Assembly: GCA_030847615.1 (NCBI GenBank)
Contig: JAUMIR010000004.1
Coordinates: 226,404,501-226,468,500, forward strand
Reading direction: 5' to 3'
Origin: Gambelia wislizenii
Taxonomy: Eukaryota; Chordata; Lepidosauria; Squamata; Crotaphytidae
Length of the DNA: 64,000 nt
Shown here piece after piece: positions 11,291 through 22,591 of this stretch. How positions within the stretch are numbered: position 1 is the stretch's first letter; each line of letters starts with the position of its first letter. The notes beneath the pieces were generated by a model. The model did not search any database, was not told where the DNA came from, and was given only the letters and a program-made list of their open reading frames with translations. Position numbers and translations under genes: made by a program.

Positions 11291-12299
11291 CCTTCAAAAA
11301 AATTCCAATTTACATTGTTTCTTGGAATAGCCATTTCTTCTCCAGCAACCTTGGGGACTAAAGCTAGACTCAGAAGGAACAGGAAACCTGGCGGTGGTGA
11401 AAGATGATGTCATCATTCTTGCTATTTACAAAGTCCTGGGGCTTTGACCCTGTGAACACTGGCCACACTACTCCACTACTGGTACCAGCCTGCTAAATAG
11501 GTTGTTGTGTACTATACTCAGGGAGTTGAAAGTCTGATTAAACTCTATCAATCTAAAGCTGATGGTGATTCCTTAAAAATGTTGTCAAGGCTGAGCTCTA
11601 GAAGTATCTCAGATACCCATTATCTACCAATTATTTTCACCAGGAACCTGTTCCTGCTCCTAAGTTCATCTACTGCAGCAGACAAGATCAGGTTCAGTAG
11701 CTGAAGTGGCATCCTATGGACGAGGAAATAGAGCAGAGCTGTAATACTCTAGTTCTGCTTGCCCTTAAAATTTCCACCAATCCTCCATGCTAGATTTCTA
11801 GGTGTGAACATGAACTGGGATGGGTCTGCTCAGGTAGCCCTCAGGAAGCAGTACAAAATGCTGTCCTCACATCTCCCTTTCTGGAATATCTGCAGTGATA
11901 CATGCTGTAATTAACTGTATGGATGAAAGCAAATGTTCCACTTAAGGATACAGTTTGATGCCATTTACTCACTGGACTGGTATAACTCTTTCAGGCTGCC
12001 TTCTGAAAATACTTTTAAAATAGTTGTATTAACAGTGCACTCCTTTACATGCTGTATCTGCTCACAAGTAAGCACCACTGACTTAAATGAAACTTACACT
12101 TAGGTACATGGCATAGGATTGCAGCTTACAGCACTTTATTTTCAACACTATTGTATAATTATTTCAAATATCAAACAGCAGAAGAAAAACAATTTAGAAA
12201 ATAATTAGGGTGATAAAACAATAGTGGTTAGGAAATCAGTGGTTTGAGTTTTTTAAACAATTCCTTTTAAAATCTAATCTAAAGCAGATTTTAATTTAT
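11291..12299. other. intergenic stretch with one degraded repeat
   Basis: A block at about 12040-12125 (AGTAAGCACCACTGACTTAAATG ... GGATTGCAGC, interrupted) resembles blocks at 14618-14720, 23905-23980 and 55580-55640, a small dispersed repeat of unknown class. Nothing else was recognised. Confidence 0.4.
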
Positions 12300-12550
12300 A
12301 GTAGAACACCCATATCCACTGGGGATTGGTTCGGGGGGGGGCTGTAGATACTGAAAACTGTGGATAATAGCAAACGCCACTGAAAATAATGGGACTTCCA
12401 GTTTAAAATACCAGAGTTGCCTTGGAGGACCTAGAAAATGGCCAGAGAGGATACATTTTCTAGGAAGACTCTATGTTAGGTGTGCTGTTTTGTGTCCCAT
12501 GGATAATTGAATCAGTGGATAATTAATCAGTGTATATGGGGTTCCTACTG
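12300..12550. mobile_element. Tigger-like MITE
   Basis: The left end is AGTAGAACACCCATATCCACT and the right end GTATATGGGGTTCCTACTG, inverted repeats flanked by TA. Internal words GATACTGAAAACTGTGGATAA resemble Tigger/MER2-type non-autonomous elements. TA duplication and size fit the Tc1/mariner-pogo group. Confidence 0.6.
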
Positions 12551-12551
12551 T

Positions 12552-13640
12552 AATTACTATTTTCTGATTATTATAATATTTAGAAAATTTTATTGGCAAG
12601 CCCGCATACATTAAAATATCCAGTTAAAAATGCAATTCCAATGGACCAAACAGAAAAAGTAACAGTGAAGATGAGCTTAGCTATTGGGAGCATCACACAC
12701 AGATCCCTACTGCGTATTAGTGCACACTTGAACACTGTGCCTGTTTTAAAAGACTTAAGAATGGTGCTATGGCATTCTCTATGGAATGCTTCTATTGGGT
12801 TCTTCCCCATAAAAAAGAAAATGGATTCTCTGTAGTCTGCAAAAAAGACAGAAGCACAGGGAAACACAAGCAAGCATTTAATGGTGTCACAGAGAAAGTG
12901 AGTGAAAGAAGGATGCCTGCTTCATGTGCTTTGCACGCAGAAGGTCCCAGGTTTCATCTGCAACAGCCCTAGCTCTTCTCAGTACCCTAGGAATTGTCCA
13001 AAAGCGATGTTTTTCTTGCCATACTCTCCACTCTCAAATGGCAACACATTTTCTTTTCAACCTTTTTTCTATACCAGCTTCAACACTCACCTTGGCAGAG
13101 CTAGAGTATAAGCTGCACTGCAAGCTGGCCTTGAATGCTCATTAATTAGCATTCCTGGCTAGTGGCTTAAACCAAAGCTAAAGAGCTTTGTCTTGAAGTA
13201 ACAAGACAGCATAGCTCATAATAATAGGCACATAGCTTTCTTCAGCACAAGGCGAGCATTCTTGGCAAGGAAACTTTTAGAATGCAAAACTGCTCTGGCG
13301 ATTAGTACAAGAAGGTGTCTTGGTGAAAGCATGGAGACTGGCCAACTAGTGCTCTGCCTAGTTGGCTTCTGCTTCAATCTTGCTGAATTTTAATATTGCC
13401 TGAGCTGAAGTAGGACTAAACTTCTTGCAGGACTCCTGATGTGGTTTCACTGGTGTGTTTTTACCTTCTAAGGGCTGGGGTCCTTCTGTGACCTGGCATG
13501 ACTTTGGAAGTGGCAGTATGAACTTTATTATACCACCCTCCCAAAACATTATTTTGCCAGCATAATTTGTGCCATTTTTATGCCAGCAAAAGAACACCCA
13601 CACCATACTCACCTGTAATTCCAGCAAAAGGCAGCCCTGG
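12552..13640. other. intergenic stretch, nothing recognised
   Basis: No recurring element or gene-like frame was found. The overlapping short frames at 12580-13145 lack any family feature. Confidence 0.4.
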
Positions 13641-13765
13641 CAATGAATAAAAAGTAAACAGAGCTCTGTTCACTTCCTCGTCTGAAATCTCACAGATTCT
13701 CATGAGAATACCTAGTGTGGGAAATTTTTTTAAAAACCCAAAAATAACACTCAAAAGTTACAAAA

Positions 13766-13798
<33 letters not shown>

Positions 13799-14438
13799 AG
13801 GACTTTTTCGGACAAGTAAAATGCAACGGAAGCAGCCTCGCCACGTTGCGAGACTGCTGCGCTGCAGGGCATCCCTTTCGCATGACGCCCATCCCTGCCG
13901 GTACTGTTGCAGTACCGCAGGGACATTTAAGTGTAATATTTTGGCGATTTTTACTCACGATCAACTTTCACGAGTAAAAATCACCAAAATATTACACTCA
14001 AATGTCCCTGCAGTACCGCAACAGTACCGGCAGGGACGGGTGTCATCCGAAAGGGATGCCCTGCAGCTCAGCAGCCTCGCAACGTGGCGAGGCTGCTTCC
14101 ATTGCATTTTACTTGTCCGAAAAAGTCCTTAAAAACTTACAAGTAAACCAGGAACAGTCATAAAAAGAGTGCCACCTACCTGGATGTCACAAACTCAACT
14201 GGAAGTGTTCTGGCCAGTCTGGCCACTCACGTTGTAGTAACGGGGGAAAAGACGCGAGGTTTCAAATGCCAGGGGGAAATCACCACAGCCGATCTACGGA
14301 TGGCTTGGGCTGTCAATAAAATAGAATGGATTATGGACAGTACATAAACGTGAAAGGGCAACGTCATCTGATATGTCTGCCCTTTTGTGTTTATGTGGCA
14401 TTGTTATGACGCCCTATTTTATGTGTTTGATAAAGTCC
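13641..14438 (+). mobile_element. family A MITE carrying a palindromic element
   Basis: The outer sequence shares CAGAGCTCTGTTCAC, TCTGAAATCTCAC and CTGGAAGTGTTCTGG with the 19691-20854 element. It ends in TTTGATAAAGTCC followed by TAA, as the family requires. The left terminus was not found and may be lost. An (AC)n tract (13767-13796) and the 329-bp palindrome sit inside. Confidence 0.55.
13800..14128. mobile_element. 329-bp near-perfect palindromic MITE
   Basis: Two arms of 157 bp (13800-13956 and 13972-14128) are near-perfect inverted copies around a 15-nt centre. The outer ends are GGACTTTTTCGGACAAG and its inverse, flanked by TTA at 13797-13799 and 14129-14131, a 3-bp target duplication. 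The arms hold GC-rich sub-stems such as GCAGCCTCGCCACGTTGCGA. It has no coding capacity, although open frames run through both arms. The 3-bp duplication and GGAC start suggest the same Harbinger-like group as family A. A single arm recurs at 15165-15325. Confidence 0.85.
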
Positions 14439-14441
14439 TAA

Positions 14442-15164
14442 AAGAATACTTAGGTGTCTTTATTATTCCTTTATAGATTATTCCTTATTATTCCTATATA
14501 TGAGAGCATGGAAATCGCTATACATTAGATACAAGAAGAGCTATATTGAGCAAATGTTTATATGCACACATATTCAGAAGTCTGAATTTTTTAAATAACA
14601 CTGTGTTAGAAAAAATAAAATAAGATTGCAATCCTATATCCACTTACCTGAGAGTAAGCCCCACTGGACATATATCTATGGGATATATATCTGAGTAGAA
14701 ATGTGTAAGATTATAAATTAAGTAGAATTGATGTACTAAGATATGAAAAGGTATGTTTTTCAAAGCCTGAAACTATTTCACTCAGTCCCAGTTCAATTAT
14801 GCTGAATATTATTATATTAAAAACAAAAACAGAAGCATCCAGGCTTCTTTTAACATTAAGTGGATTACATTTGTGGTACAATGGAAAAATAAGAAGAAGG
14901 ACTGTACCCTATGAGGTAAAGTATTCCACCTTTCAAATCTTGTAACAATATGAAAACTTCAGTTGTACAGGCTAGTTTAAGACTATCACAGGTTTAACTG
15001 AATACATAATACTCAAAGTTTCCAAGGAAATTTCCAAGCAGTAGTAACAAAACAATAGGACAGGATTTTGTGCCAAATAAATAAGAAAGAAAGAAAACAA
15101 GCCCTCTGCTGTGAAGAAAGGAAAACAGTAGAATACCCACAATTGCTTTTCCTTTACTGTCTGA
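14442..15164. other. intergenic stretch with a small dispersed repeat
   Basis: The block at 14618-14720 (ATTGCAATCCTATATCCAC ... GAGTAAGCCCCACTGGACAT, interrupted) matches the small repeat seen near 12050. No gene was seen. Confidence 0.45.
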
Positions 15165-15325
15165 GGACTTTTTCGGACATCTTAACTGTAATGGAAGCAG
15201 CCTCGCCACGTTGCGAGGCTGCTGCGCTGCAGGGTGTCCCTTTCGCATGACGCCCGTCCCTGCCGGTACTGTTGCGGTACCGCAGGGACATTTGAGTGTT
15301 ATATTTCGGCGATTTTTACTCACGA
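15165..15325 (+). repeat. single arm of the palindromic MITE
   Basis: From GGACTTTTTCGGAC to TTTTTACTCACGA it matches the left arm of 13800-14128 with few differences. The second arm is missing. After 15325 the sequence becomes unrelated, so this is a half-deleted copy or the product of a break at the hairpin centre. Confidence 0.8.
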
Positions 15326-15724
15326 AAGTATGGATAAATTAAGTCCCCAATTAAGTGTTGGGGTTCTGAAGGGGGGGGGCTTTATGAAATAACTCTGATA
15401 TGACCAACCTTTGCCATCACCCCCCACAAATTTGACTGCTGCCAAGATTTAGAGACAAGGTACCCCCCTCTAACTGCCACAAAGACCTTTGCTGAGAAAT
15501 GGAGCTGTTATTTTCAATTCCTAATTTCAATTTCAATTCAATTCAGTTTCTACTGTTTCTGCCTTGGCTGCCATCAGTCGTCATCGTCATTACCGTTGTC
15601 ATCATATTTATACCCTGCCCTTTCCCCAAAACTGGGACTCAAAGTGGCTTACAAATTAAAAGAGGTACAATATAACTAAATCATACATACAAATATCAAC
15701 ATTAAAACAGTATTAAACTACATA
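15326..15724. other. intergenic stretch with a LINE/SINE tail remnant
   Basis: The block at 15600-15655 (TATTTATACCCTGCCC ... AAAGTGGCTTACAAATT) is the inverted form of the GTAAGCC..GGGTATAAATA tail of the L2-tailed SINE found at 39105. Poly-G at 15370 and poly-C at 15420 are also present. Confidence 0.5.
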
Positions 15725-15961
15725 TAGTCGGCCCACCATATCCATGGATTTTGCATCCATGGATTCAACCGTTCACAGCTTGAAAAATATTCCTAAAATT
15801 AAAAAAAAAAAATCCTAAAAGCAAACCTTGATTTTGCCATTTTATATAAGGGACACCATTTTACTACGTCATTGTATATAAAGGGACCTGAGCATCCATG
15901 GAGTTTGGTATCCATGGGGAGTCCTGGAACCAAACCCTAACAGATACCAAGGGGCCATTGT
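15725..15961. mobile_element. Tigger-like (MER2-style) MITE
   Basis: It begins AGTCGGCCCACCATATCCATGG (split here as two words AGTCGGCCC and ACCATATCCATGG) and ends AAGGGGCCATTG, with TA on both sides. Words such as TTTGCATCCATGGATTCAAC and CCTGGAACCAAACCC recall Tigger/MER2 ends known from mammals. The copies at 37786 and 35603 are relatives. Confidence 0.7.
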
Positions 15962-18159
15962 ATAATGTTAAAACAAGCATACACCTAAAAAAGGATAAAA
16001 GGCAGCTTTAAAAGACAGTATAGCACCATCTACAGCTCTTCCTTTAAAAACCTTCTGTTCTAAAAGCCTATCATCTGATCAGCTAAGTCAGCCTAGCTTG
16101 AGCACAGAGAGTCTTATAAACAGAATGTAAAATAAGGGCTGTAGCAACTCTGGATGGAATACAGGTATACTACAGTTAAAGAAACAGATGTGTTCCTGGG
16201 CATTACTTCATTAACAGAAAGTGTGGTACCGGAGACAGAAATAACATGGAGGCAATGACGATACGATGTTCCTACACCACAAAAATGAAGAACAGCTCAA
16301 CATGTTCAGCAAACATCCCCCTCGCCCCCCAAAAATAATAATATGCACATGTGAAATGAAATGAAAGCCTTGCAGAAATAAATAAAAACATTTGAACCTT
16401 CTAGAGACCACTTGAAGCCTTCTTGCAAAAGGCATCCAAGGATGATTTTTTTCTTTCTTTAGCCTCTACTTTTCTTGAGATTTCCATTTTAGTGGCCAAA
16501 CTTATAGATCCATACGTCTTTAATATACTGGGGGAAACTATTTTGGCAGGATTATCTGTTTTCTTCTTTACTCTTTGTTTTGCTGTTCGCCCATGGTCTG
16601 TGTGGGATTCTGGAGGCAGCTGCTGTTTATCTTGCCTGTTCTAGGCAGGCAAGGCAAACAACTATAGTAGAATTGGCTGAAACAGAATCCCTTTCTTTCC
16701 CCGCTCAAGCTTTATTGCATTGATTACTGAAGACAAACTGCTGCAACCAAGCACCCAAGTCTGTGTTTCTCCAGCCCTCCTTCCAAATGGTGACACTGCT
16801 TTTTTAAAAATCCAGCTAAACAGAGGACAAGTAGGAAGAGCAAAAAACCTAGGCAAATGTAAAAAGGAGCTTCTTTGTTACCTGAGGTATGCCTGTAGTT
16901 GTGTTCTGCATCAGTGAAACTATCCACATCAATAGAATCCCCAGTTCTTTAAGGTATCAAATTTGGGGCAGGAGTGTGTGCAGAACACATTGCCTTCGCT
17001 ATGGGAGTTTTTATTCTTGATAACCAGCACAGCTCTTTTGAAAGTCAGTGATCAAATGGAGTAATGTGATCTATTTCTTTGGATTATTTGGAACTGTATT
17101 TTTCCAATCTCTGCAGTTGCTTTTTTGTAACTGGTAGTTGTATGGAGCTTTCTTCCCTTTTAAGTCCCAGTACTTTTCTGACTTTGCTCTGCCCTCTAGT
17201 GACTTTCCCTATTACTGTTTTCTCCAGATGGCTTTTGTGGCTTTTTCTGCATTACCAAAAAAGTATGTCTCCCCCATCCCCACTTAGATTTTCTATTATT
17301 CATGACATTCCAGCCCCCTTGATCCTGCACATTAGGATCAGACTTTATTAGGATGAATATTACTATCACATCTGCACATAATGAATGAGAAGTACACTGG
17401 CCACCAAATGAGGGATTAAACTGGGAACTGATGACAAATTGCCCTTACATTGTACCTCATAACTAGAGTGGCTATTAAACATTCTCATTCTCTTACCATC
17501 AGATCTCATCAGTCAGTCAGTACTCACAAAGGCATAAATCCTGCTAGCCACAGTGTAGAAGAAACGTGTGCTCATCTAAATGCATTTTACAACACTTTAT
17601 TGCAAATGGAGTGGGCAAGCCGCTACCTCCAGCTTTGACCTTTCTTTCCTTGGTCTTTTCTACTCCAGGGCTCTTTAATGATGCTGTGGCATTGTTCATG
17701 TGTAACCTTTTGAAAGCAGAATTAGAACTATGCAGTAGTTCCTTCTGGCACTTCATCGAGATCTGCATTAATTATAGTTCCCCCAATACCTGTGAACAAA
17801 ATCCTAGCTACGTTAACTAAAATTTAGTTCATTGTACTTACTTGCTGGAGCAGGACAGGTTAACTGTGGCCCTCCCAAAGTGTTTGGCTGTAACTCCCAT
17901 GATTTATCACTATTGGCTAAGGTTGATCGGAGTTGCAGGCCAAAATAATCTGGAACACCACAGATGCCCATCCTTGTACTCAAAGCTAGGAAGTAACTCA
18001 TTTTTCTAATCAGTTAATTTGGTAACTAGTTACTTTTTGCAATGCTGAGATGGAACAGTATGATCCCACCCCACTCCCGGGAACAGCCATAGCTGTAATT
18101 CACTATTTTTCAGTGGGATGAGAATGGATCTGCCTGTTACTCGCTCTCTCTTTCTTTGG
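15962..18159. other. intergenic stretch with one short fold-back
   Basis: A fold-back block lies at 17857-17965: GGCCCTCCCAAAGTGTTTGG and CAGGCCAAAATAATCTGGAA are inverted around ACTCCCATGATTTATC. The rest shows no recurring repeat or gene. Confidence 0.45.
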
Positions 18160-18372
18160 CTGCATCTGCACTGCAGAAATAACCCCATTTGACACCACTG
18201 TAACTCTCTTTGCTCCTGCCTATGTAATCCTAGGATTCGTAGTTTGTTTTGGCACCAGAGCTCTCTGACAGAGAAGGCTAAATATCTCACAAAACTACAA
18301 ATCCCAGAATTCCATAGCATTGAGCCATGGCAGTGTCAAACTGGATTATTTCTGCAGTGCAGATGGAGCCCA
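18160..18372. repeat. fold-back MITE (family F)
   Basis: The ends are GCATCTGCACTGCAGAAATAA and its inverse near 18350-18370. Inner inverted motifs are CACCACTGTAACT, TAATCCTAGGATTCGTAG and ACTACAAATCCCAGAATTCC. It is the clearest family F copy, together with 22788-23003. Confidence 0.75.
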
Positions 18373-18465
18373 TGTGTGTGTGTGCTGACTCAGTCTGAGC
18401 AATAGAAAAAGGAGGACCAAAGGTCACATGGTGGCCTCCTTGTGCTGCAGCCAGCAACAAGTACA

Positions 18466-18489
18466 AAGAGAGAGAGAGAGAGAGAGAGG
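18466..18489. repeat. (GA)n microsatellite
   Basis: Simple dinucleotide run close to a LINE 3' end copy. Confidence 0.9.
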
Positions 18490-18595
18490 GAGGGAACAGA
18501 ACCAGGAAGGAGAGGGGAGATGCAATGACAACATGAATACTCATAAGAAGTGTGAGTGTCTATATAGAACTCCAGCCAATGGATACCTTTTTGAT

Positions 18596-18780
18596 GTCTC
18601 TCTCTGGCTTTTCTTCGCAAACGAAGATTCAGGAAGGACTCATCCCGCGCTTTCTGCAAGCGCACTGATGACTAAAAAGGCCAAACTGAGATAAACAAGT
18701 CCGGTTGCAAAAAGCACAGCAGAAGGTCTCCTTGGGTGATGTTTTTGGGTTGTGATTCTTTCTGCGTTGTCATTTCTCTA
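18596..18780 (-). mobile_element. 5'-truncated LINE 3' end (zinc-finger family)
   Basis: On the minus strand it matches 5640-5830: CGACAACGCAGAAAG, the finger-coding part, then CGAAGAAAAGCCAGAGA. It is therefore a short 3' remnant of the same family as 5464-5836 and 53118-53915. Confidence 0.75.
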
Positions 18781-19019
18781 TGTAACCTTTTTGATGTACT
18801 AAGGCTATAACTTGGAGTGGGGCAGGAGGAGTTATAGTCCAAGGCAAGGGAGAAGAAAGTCTTAGAGAAGAATCTATATCTATAATGCTCTTGGATATGT
18901 TGCCATTTTCAGTGTGCTGATTGGCCGCTTAGGAAACTTACCAACCAATCAAAGCTCTCTGTTGGGCAGACAGTCAGCACACTTGTGGAAGTTTAAGTCC
19001 TTTCTAAACATGGACTTGG
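18781..19019. other. spacer, nothing recognised
   Basis: Two inverted CCAAT-like words (GATTGGCCG, AACCAATCA) lie at 18920-18950, without other promoter features. Confidence 0.35.
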
Positions 19020-19450
19020 GCAGAGGGGCTCTCCAGCGAGTTGTGTGTAGCATGGTGTGTAACGGGGTGTGGGGGGTGTAGTGTGGGGTGGGTATGTAGC
19101 ATGGGGTGTGTATAGTGTGGGGGGTGTAGTGTGGGGTGTTGCATGGGGGTGTAATGTGGGTAGTGGGGGGGTATGCACAGTTGCATGGCGGCGGTGGAGG
19201 GGCTCTTGTATCCTGCTGCATGTGGTATGTGTTTAGTGTGGTGTGTGTGTGTTTGTGTAGCATGGTGTGTATGTGTGTGTATGTGCAATTGCATGGTGGC
19301 GGCAAAGGGACTCTCATATCCTGGCATGCGTGGTGTGTGTATGTGCGGTTACATGGTGGTGGCACTCTCATGTTTGTGCATGCGTGCGTGCTGTGTGTGT
19401 GTAGTGTGGTGAGTGGGTGTGTATGCACTGTTGCATGATGGCGGAGTTCT
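19020..19450. repeat. GT-rich minisatellite
   Basis: Irregular tandem units combine GTGTGG/GTGTGT tracts with the recurring block GTTGCATGGTGGCGGC...GGCTCTC at about 19180, 19290, 19350 and 19430. Long open frames run through both strands because of the repeat. They are histidine/threonine-rich or cysteine/valine-rich low-complexity translations, not genes. Confidence 0.8.
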
Positions 19451-19690
19451 CAGTATGAAACTAGCTGTACCTGGCATAACATATGCCATTATTTTGTAAG
19501 GTTATATATTGATTTGTCAAATGATCGCACTCTTGACATGTTTCCTAGTTGTTTTATAATTCCCTTTTGCATTTTTCTCAGCATTTCCATGACACCATAT
19601 CTGAATTGGCTACTTGTCGGAACCAGAGAGTATTTTTTGTGTTTTTCAATGGTACAACAACTTTAATGGTAACTTAATAGTAATGACTAA

Positions 19691-20854
19691 GGAGATTATC
19701 AGACAGGAACGCAAAAAGCGTTCCTGTCCCACATTCTCCAAACCTGTCACTGTCCAGGCACAATAAGCCTTCCCATCAGACTTACGTTATCTTAAGTCCA
19801 AAGGCTCTAATGGAGCTCTGTTCACCTCCTGAACTGAAATCCCACCCGTTCTCGTGAGAAGACACAAGCGCAGAAAATTCAAAAATAAAAAGAATACACA
19901 CCAAAAAGTTCAGAAAAGCACATATACACACACTAAAAATATAACAAGTAACTCGGGAAGGGTACAAAAAAGAGGGTAGCCTACCTGGTTCTCGTGATTC
20001 CACCTGGAAGTGTTCTGGCAGGACCACCCATTCACATTGGGTGTGGCTATACGATCATAAAAAAATCCATATGGGGGGCAAAAAATACGAACAGCCTGTC
20101 GTTCATATGCATACGAACCGGCTATACGATTTTTAACCCCCCTAAACTCCGTATGACCCCCTCTTCCCGAAGCTGGCTGGAGCGAGCAAGCCAAGCGGCA
20201 GTTTTAAATCTCCCACCGCTTTTTTTTTAAAAAAAGGTTCCTGGTTTGCGGACAGTCGGTTTTCCATATGTACAATATAAAATAAAAATAAATAAACATA
20301 TAAATTCATGGACTTACCGGACGCTCGCTAGCCGGGAAACCAACATGGCAGCCGCTCCCAATTCCGCCCCGTGCTAGCCCCGCCCCCTCTACTCAGCCAG
20401 CCAATCAGATTACCCTGCTTGTTTGTATGTGTGCGAATGGACCGTACAGACCCGTCAGCCATCCGAACGGCGTACGGATTTTTCTTCGCAATCCGCTTTC
20501 CCTCCCGAACGCCGCGTGTGTGTATTTCAGGGTGGAAAACCGCCCCCCTCTTTTGCATTCGTGTGCATCCGAATGGCCGTTTGTACCGAAGCGCGAACTT
20601 CCGCATGCCGTACGTATTATTTAAATCGTGTAGACGGGACCATTGTATTCACAAATCAAAAATAGTGTGAGGTTTCAGCTGCTGGCAATGCTGGCACCAA
20701 TAACAGGAAGGGCGACCCATTTACAGCTCCAATAAAAAGAAACACCAGAATAATGACAGCAGGACACAAAAGGACGGCATCATGTGATATTGGCATCCTT
20801 TTGCGTTCCACTGTCATTATTCTGGTGCCACATTAGCTGTGCCTGATAATCTCC
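19691..20854 (+). mobile_element. family A Harbinger-like MITE with nested family B element
   Basis: The termini are GGAGATTATCAG (19691) and CTGATAATCTCC (to 20854), a perfect 12-bp inverted repeat flanked by TAA on both sides (19688-19690 and 20855-20857). A TIR-proximal stem, AACGCAAAAAGCGTT, lies at 19709. The right part carries the inverted pair ACCAGAATAATGACAG and CTGTCATTATTCTGGT. A 603-bp family B element is inserted at 20039. No coding sequence is present. Confidence 0.8.
20039..20641. mobile_element. family B Harbinger-like MITE nested in family A
   Basis: The ends GGGTGTGGCTATACGAT and ATCGTGTAGACGGGACC are 17-bp imperfect inverted repeats. ATT flanks both sides (20036-20038, 20642-20644). 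The interior is CpG-rich with repeated CGTACGGAT/ATACGAAC-like words and is less decayed in CpG than its surroundings, which suggests a younger insertion. The 60-100 codon frames inside overlap on all strands and are not genes. Confidence 0.75.
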
Positions 20855-20857
20855 TAA

Positions 20858-21069
20858 ACGTAGTTCTTTTTTATTCTTAATCAGAAAAAAATGAAAAGAA
20901 AATGTATTTGATTATTTGTTCATGTCACACTGCCTCAACAAAATTACTGATCTTAAGGTAAAACATGAGAGCCTGGCTCATCAAAGAAATTGGTGGTAGG
21001 ACGGATACATGGGTAAGGGGAGTGCCTCTTTATAATGCAACAAGTTTCTGGCCAGCCTGAAAGAGGTGA
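20858..21069. other. spacer, nothing recognised
   Basis: AT-rich spacer between the nested MITEs and an old LINE. Confidence 0.4.
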
Positions 21070-22580
21070 GGGTAAAAGTTCTTTCTAAACCTCATTATAC
21101 TGGACAATTATAGTCCAGTCTCCAAAATCCCATTATTTGGCAAGGTACTGGAGTGTGTGGTGGTTTTTTAAGTCTAGAGTTCCTGGGTAAGCCACCAAGA
21201 TCCATTTTGTTCTAGCTTCAGGGTTGGTTATGTGATGCAGACAGCTTGGATTCCTTTATTGGATGGATCTCTGACAGTTGGATAGGGGGATGAGTCCCTG
21301 TTAATTCTGCTGGACCTCTTGGAACTTTTGATACCATCAGCCATATAATATCCTCCTGGGCTGCTTTCTGGGATGGGACTTAGAGGCACTGTTTTGTAGC
21401 AGCTCTGATCTTAGGGGGTGAGCTCAGAGGGTAGTGTTGGGGGGTTTCTGTTTGATATCCTGGCTGTTGGCCTGTGGGGTCCCTTGCAGTTCCCTTCTAT
21501 CCCTTATGCTCGTTAACATATACAGTACATCAAAAACTGGAAAAGGTAGTCTGGAGTTGTGGGAATTAATGCTAACAGTATGCTGCTGATGCTAACAGTA
21601 TGCTACTGATATCTAACTGTCTGCTTTCCATCTGGCTCCAAGGAAGCTGCTTCAGTGCTAAATCAGTTCCTGGTCTCAATGATGAACTGAATGAGACTGA
21701 ACAAATGGATGCTTAATCCAGATGAGACAACAGTGCTCCTAATTAGAAAAGCTCAGGTTCGTAGCCTGGGTATATTCCTGGATGCAGCCCTGTGTCTTGA
21801 TGCCCAGATTTCACTGATAGCCAGAAATTAATTTGTACAGTTAAAACTAATGTGCCCACTGCACATTTTGTCTGGAGATGTCTAATCTGGCTATGGTGAC
21901 ACATGCCATGGTTACATCCTGTTCAGATTACCGTGACACATTCTACACGAGCTGGTATTTGGAAACTGTTCAGACACTTCAGCAGGTCCAAGATGCTGCA
22001 GCCATACTGCTTATTGGAGCTGGTTACAAGAAAGGAAACCCATTGTTTTGTCAACTTAACCAGCTACCTGTCCATTTCTAGGCAGGTTATGACCTATAAT
22101 GCTCTATATAGCTCAGGTCCACACTCTCTAAAAAAACCTTTCCTCCTGTACTGTATAAGCCTGTCAGAGTTTTGAGATCTTCAGGGAAAGGCTTTCTCTT
22201 AATGCCACCATTGTCATAGACACACATAAAAGAGGGCTTTCTCAGTGGCTGCTCCAAGAAGAGCTCCCTTTTGATTTCCTTTAGTAGCAGGCAAGGGCCC
22301 TTCTATTTAATTTGACTTTTGGCCACTGGCTGGCTGTTGTGGAAGGATCTTTTAAAGGTGTGTATCTTTTATTTTCTACCCTTCTTACATTTTTAAAAAT
22401 ATTTTAAATCTCTTATAATAGAGTGCTTGGTTTTGATATTATATATAATAGCTATTCACTTGTTTTCCAATTTACTTTAATGTTATAACTTATAGTCTGT
22501 AGTTGTATTTTGTTTTAATTCATGTTGTAAGCTGCCTGAGGTCTTGCACTGAGAGAAAGGTGGGATATAAAATTAATATA
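21070..22580 (+). pseudogene. decayed L2-type LINE, RT C-terminal part and 3' tail
   Basis: Broken frames read like the reverse transcriptase and C-terminal part of L2/L3-clade LINEs. Recognisable stretches are LLDLLELLIPSA-like at 21310 (D/FDTV region), a GSVLGG-like region at 21435, LNPDETTVLL at 21715, LGIFLDAALCLDAQ at 21770, and VQDAAAILLIGAGYKK then LPVHF at 21990-22080. The tail TAAGCTGCCTGAGG ... GGTGGGATATAAAATTA at 22530-22575 is the typical L2 3' end. Many stops and gaps show it is old. Confidence 0.65.
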
Positions 22581-22591
22581 ATACGATATAT

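Noticed and set aside
13821..14132. 103-codon frame in the palindrome
   Set aside because: It crosses both arms of an inverted repeat, and its counterpart at 14994-15323 is the same repeat.
18949..19428. 159-codon His/Thr/Cys-rich frame
   Set aside because: It is the translation of the GT-rich minisatellite; the antisense frames are open for the same reason.
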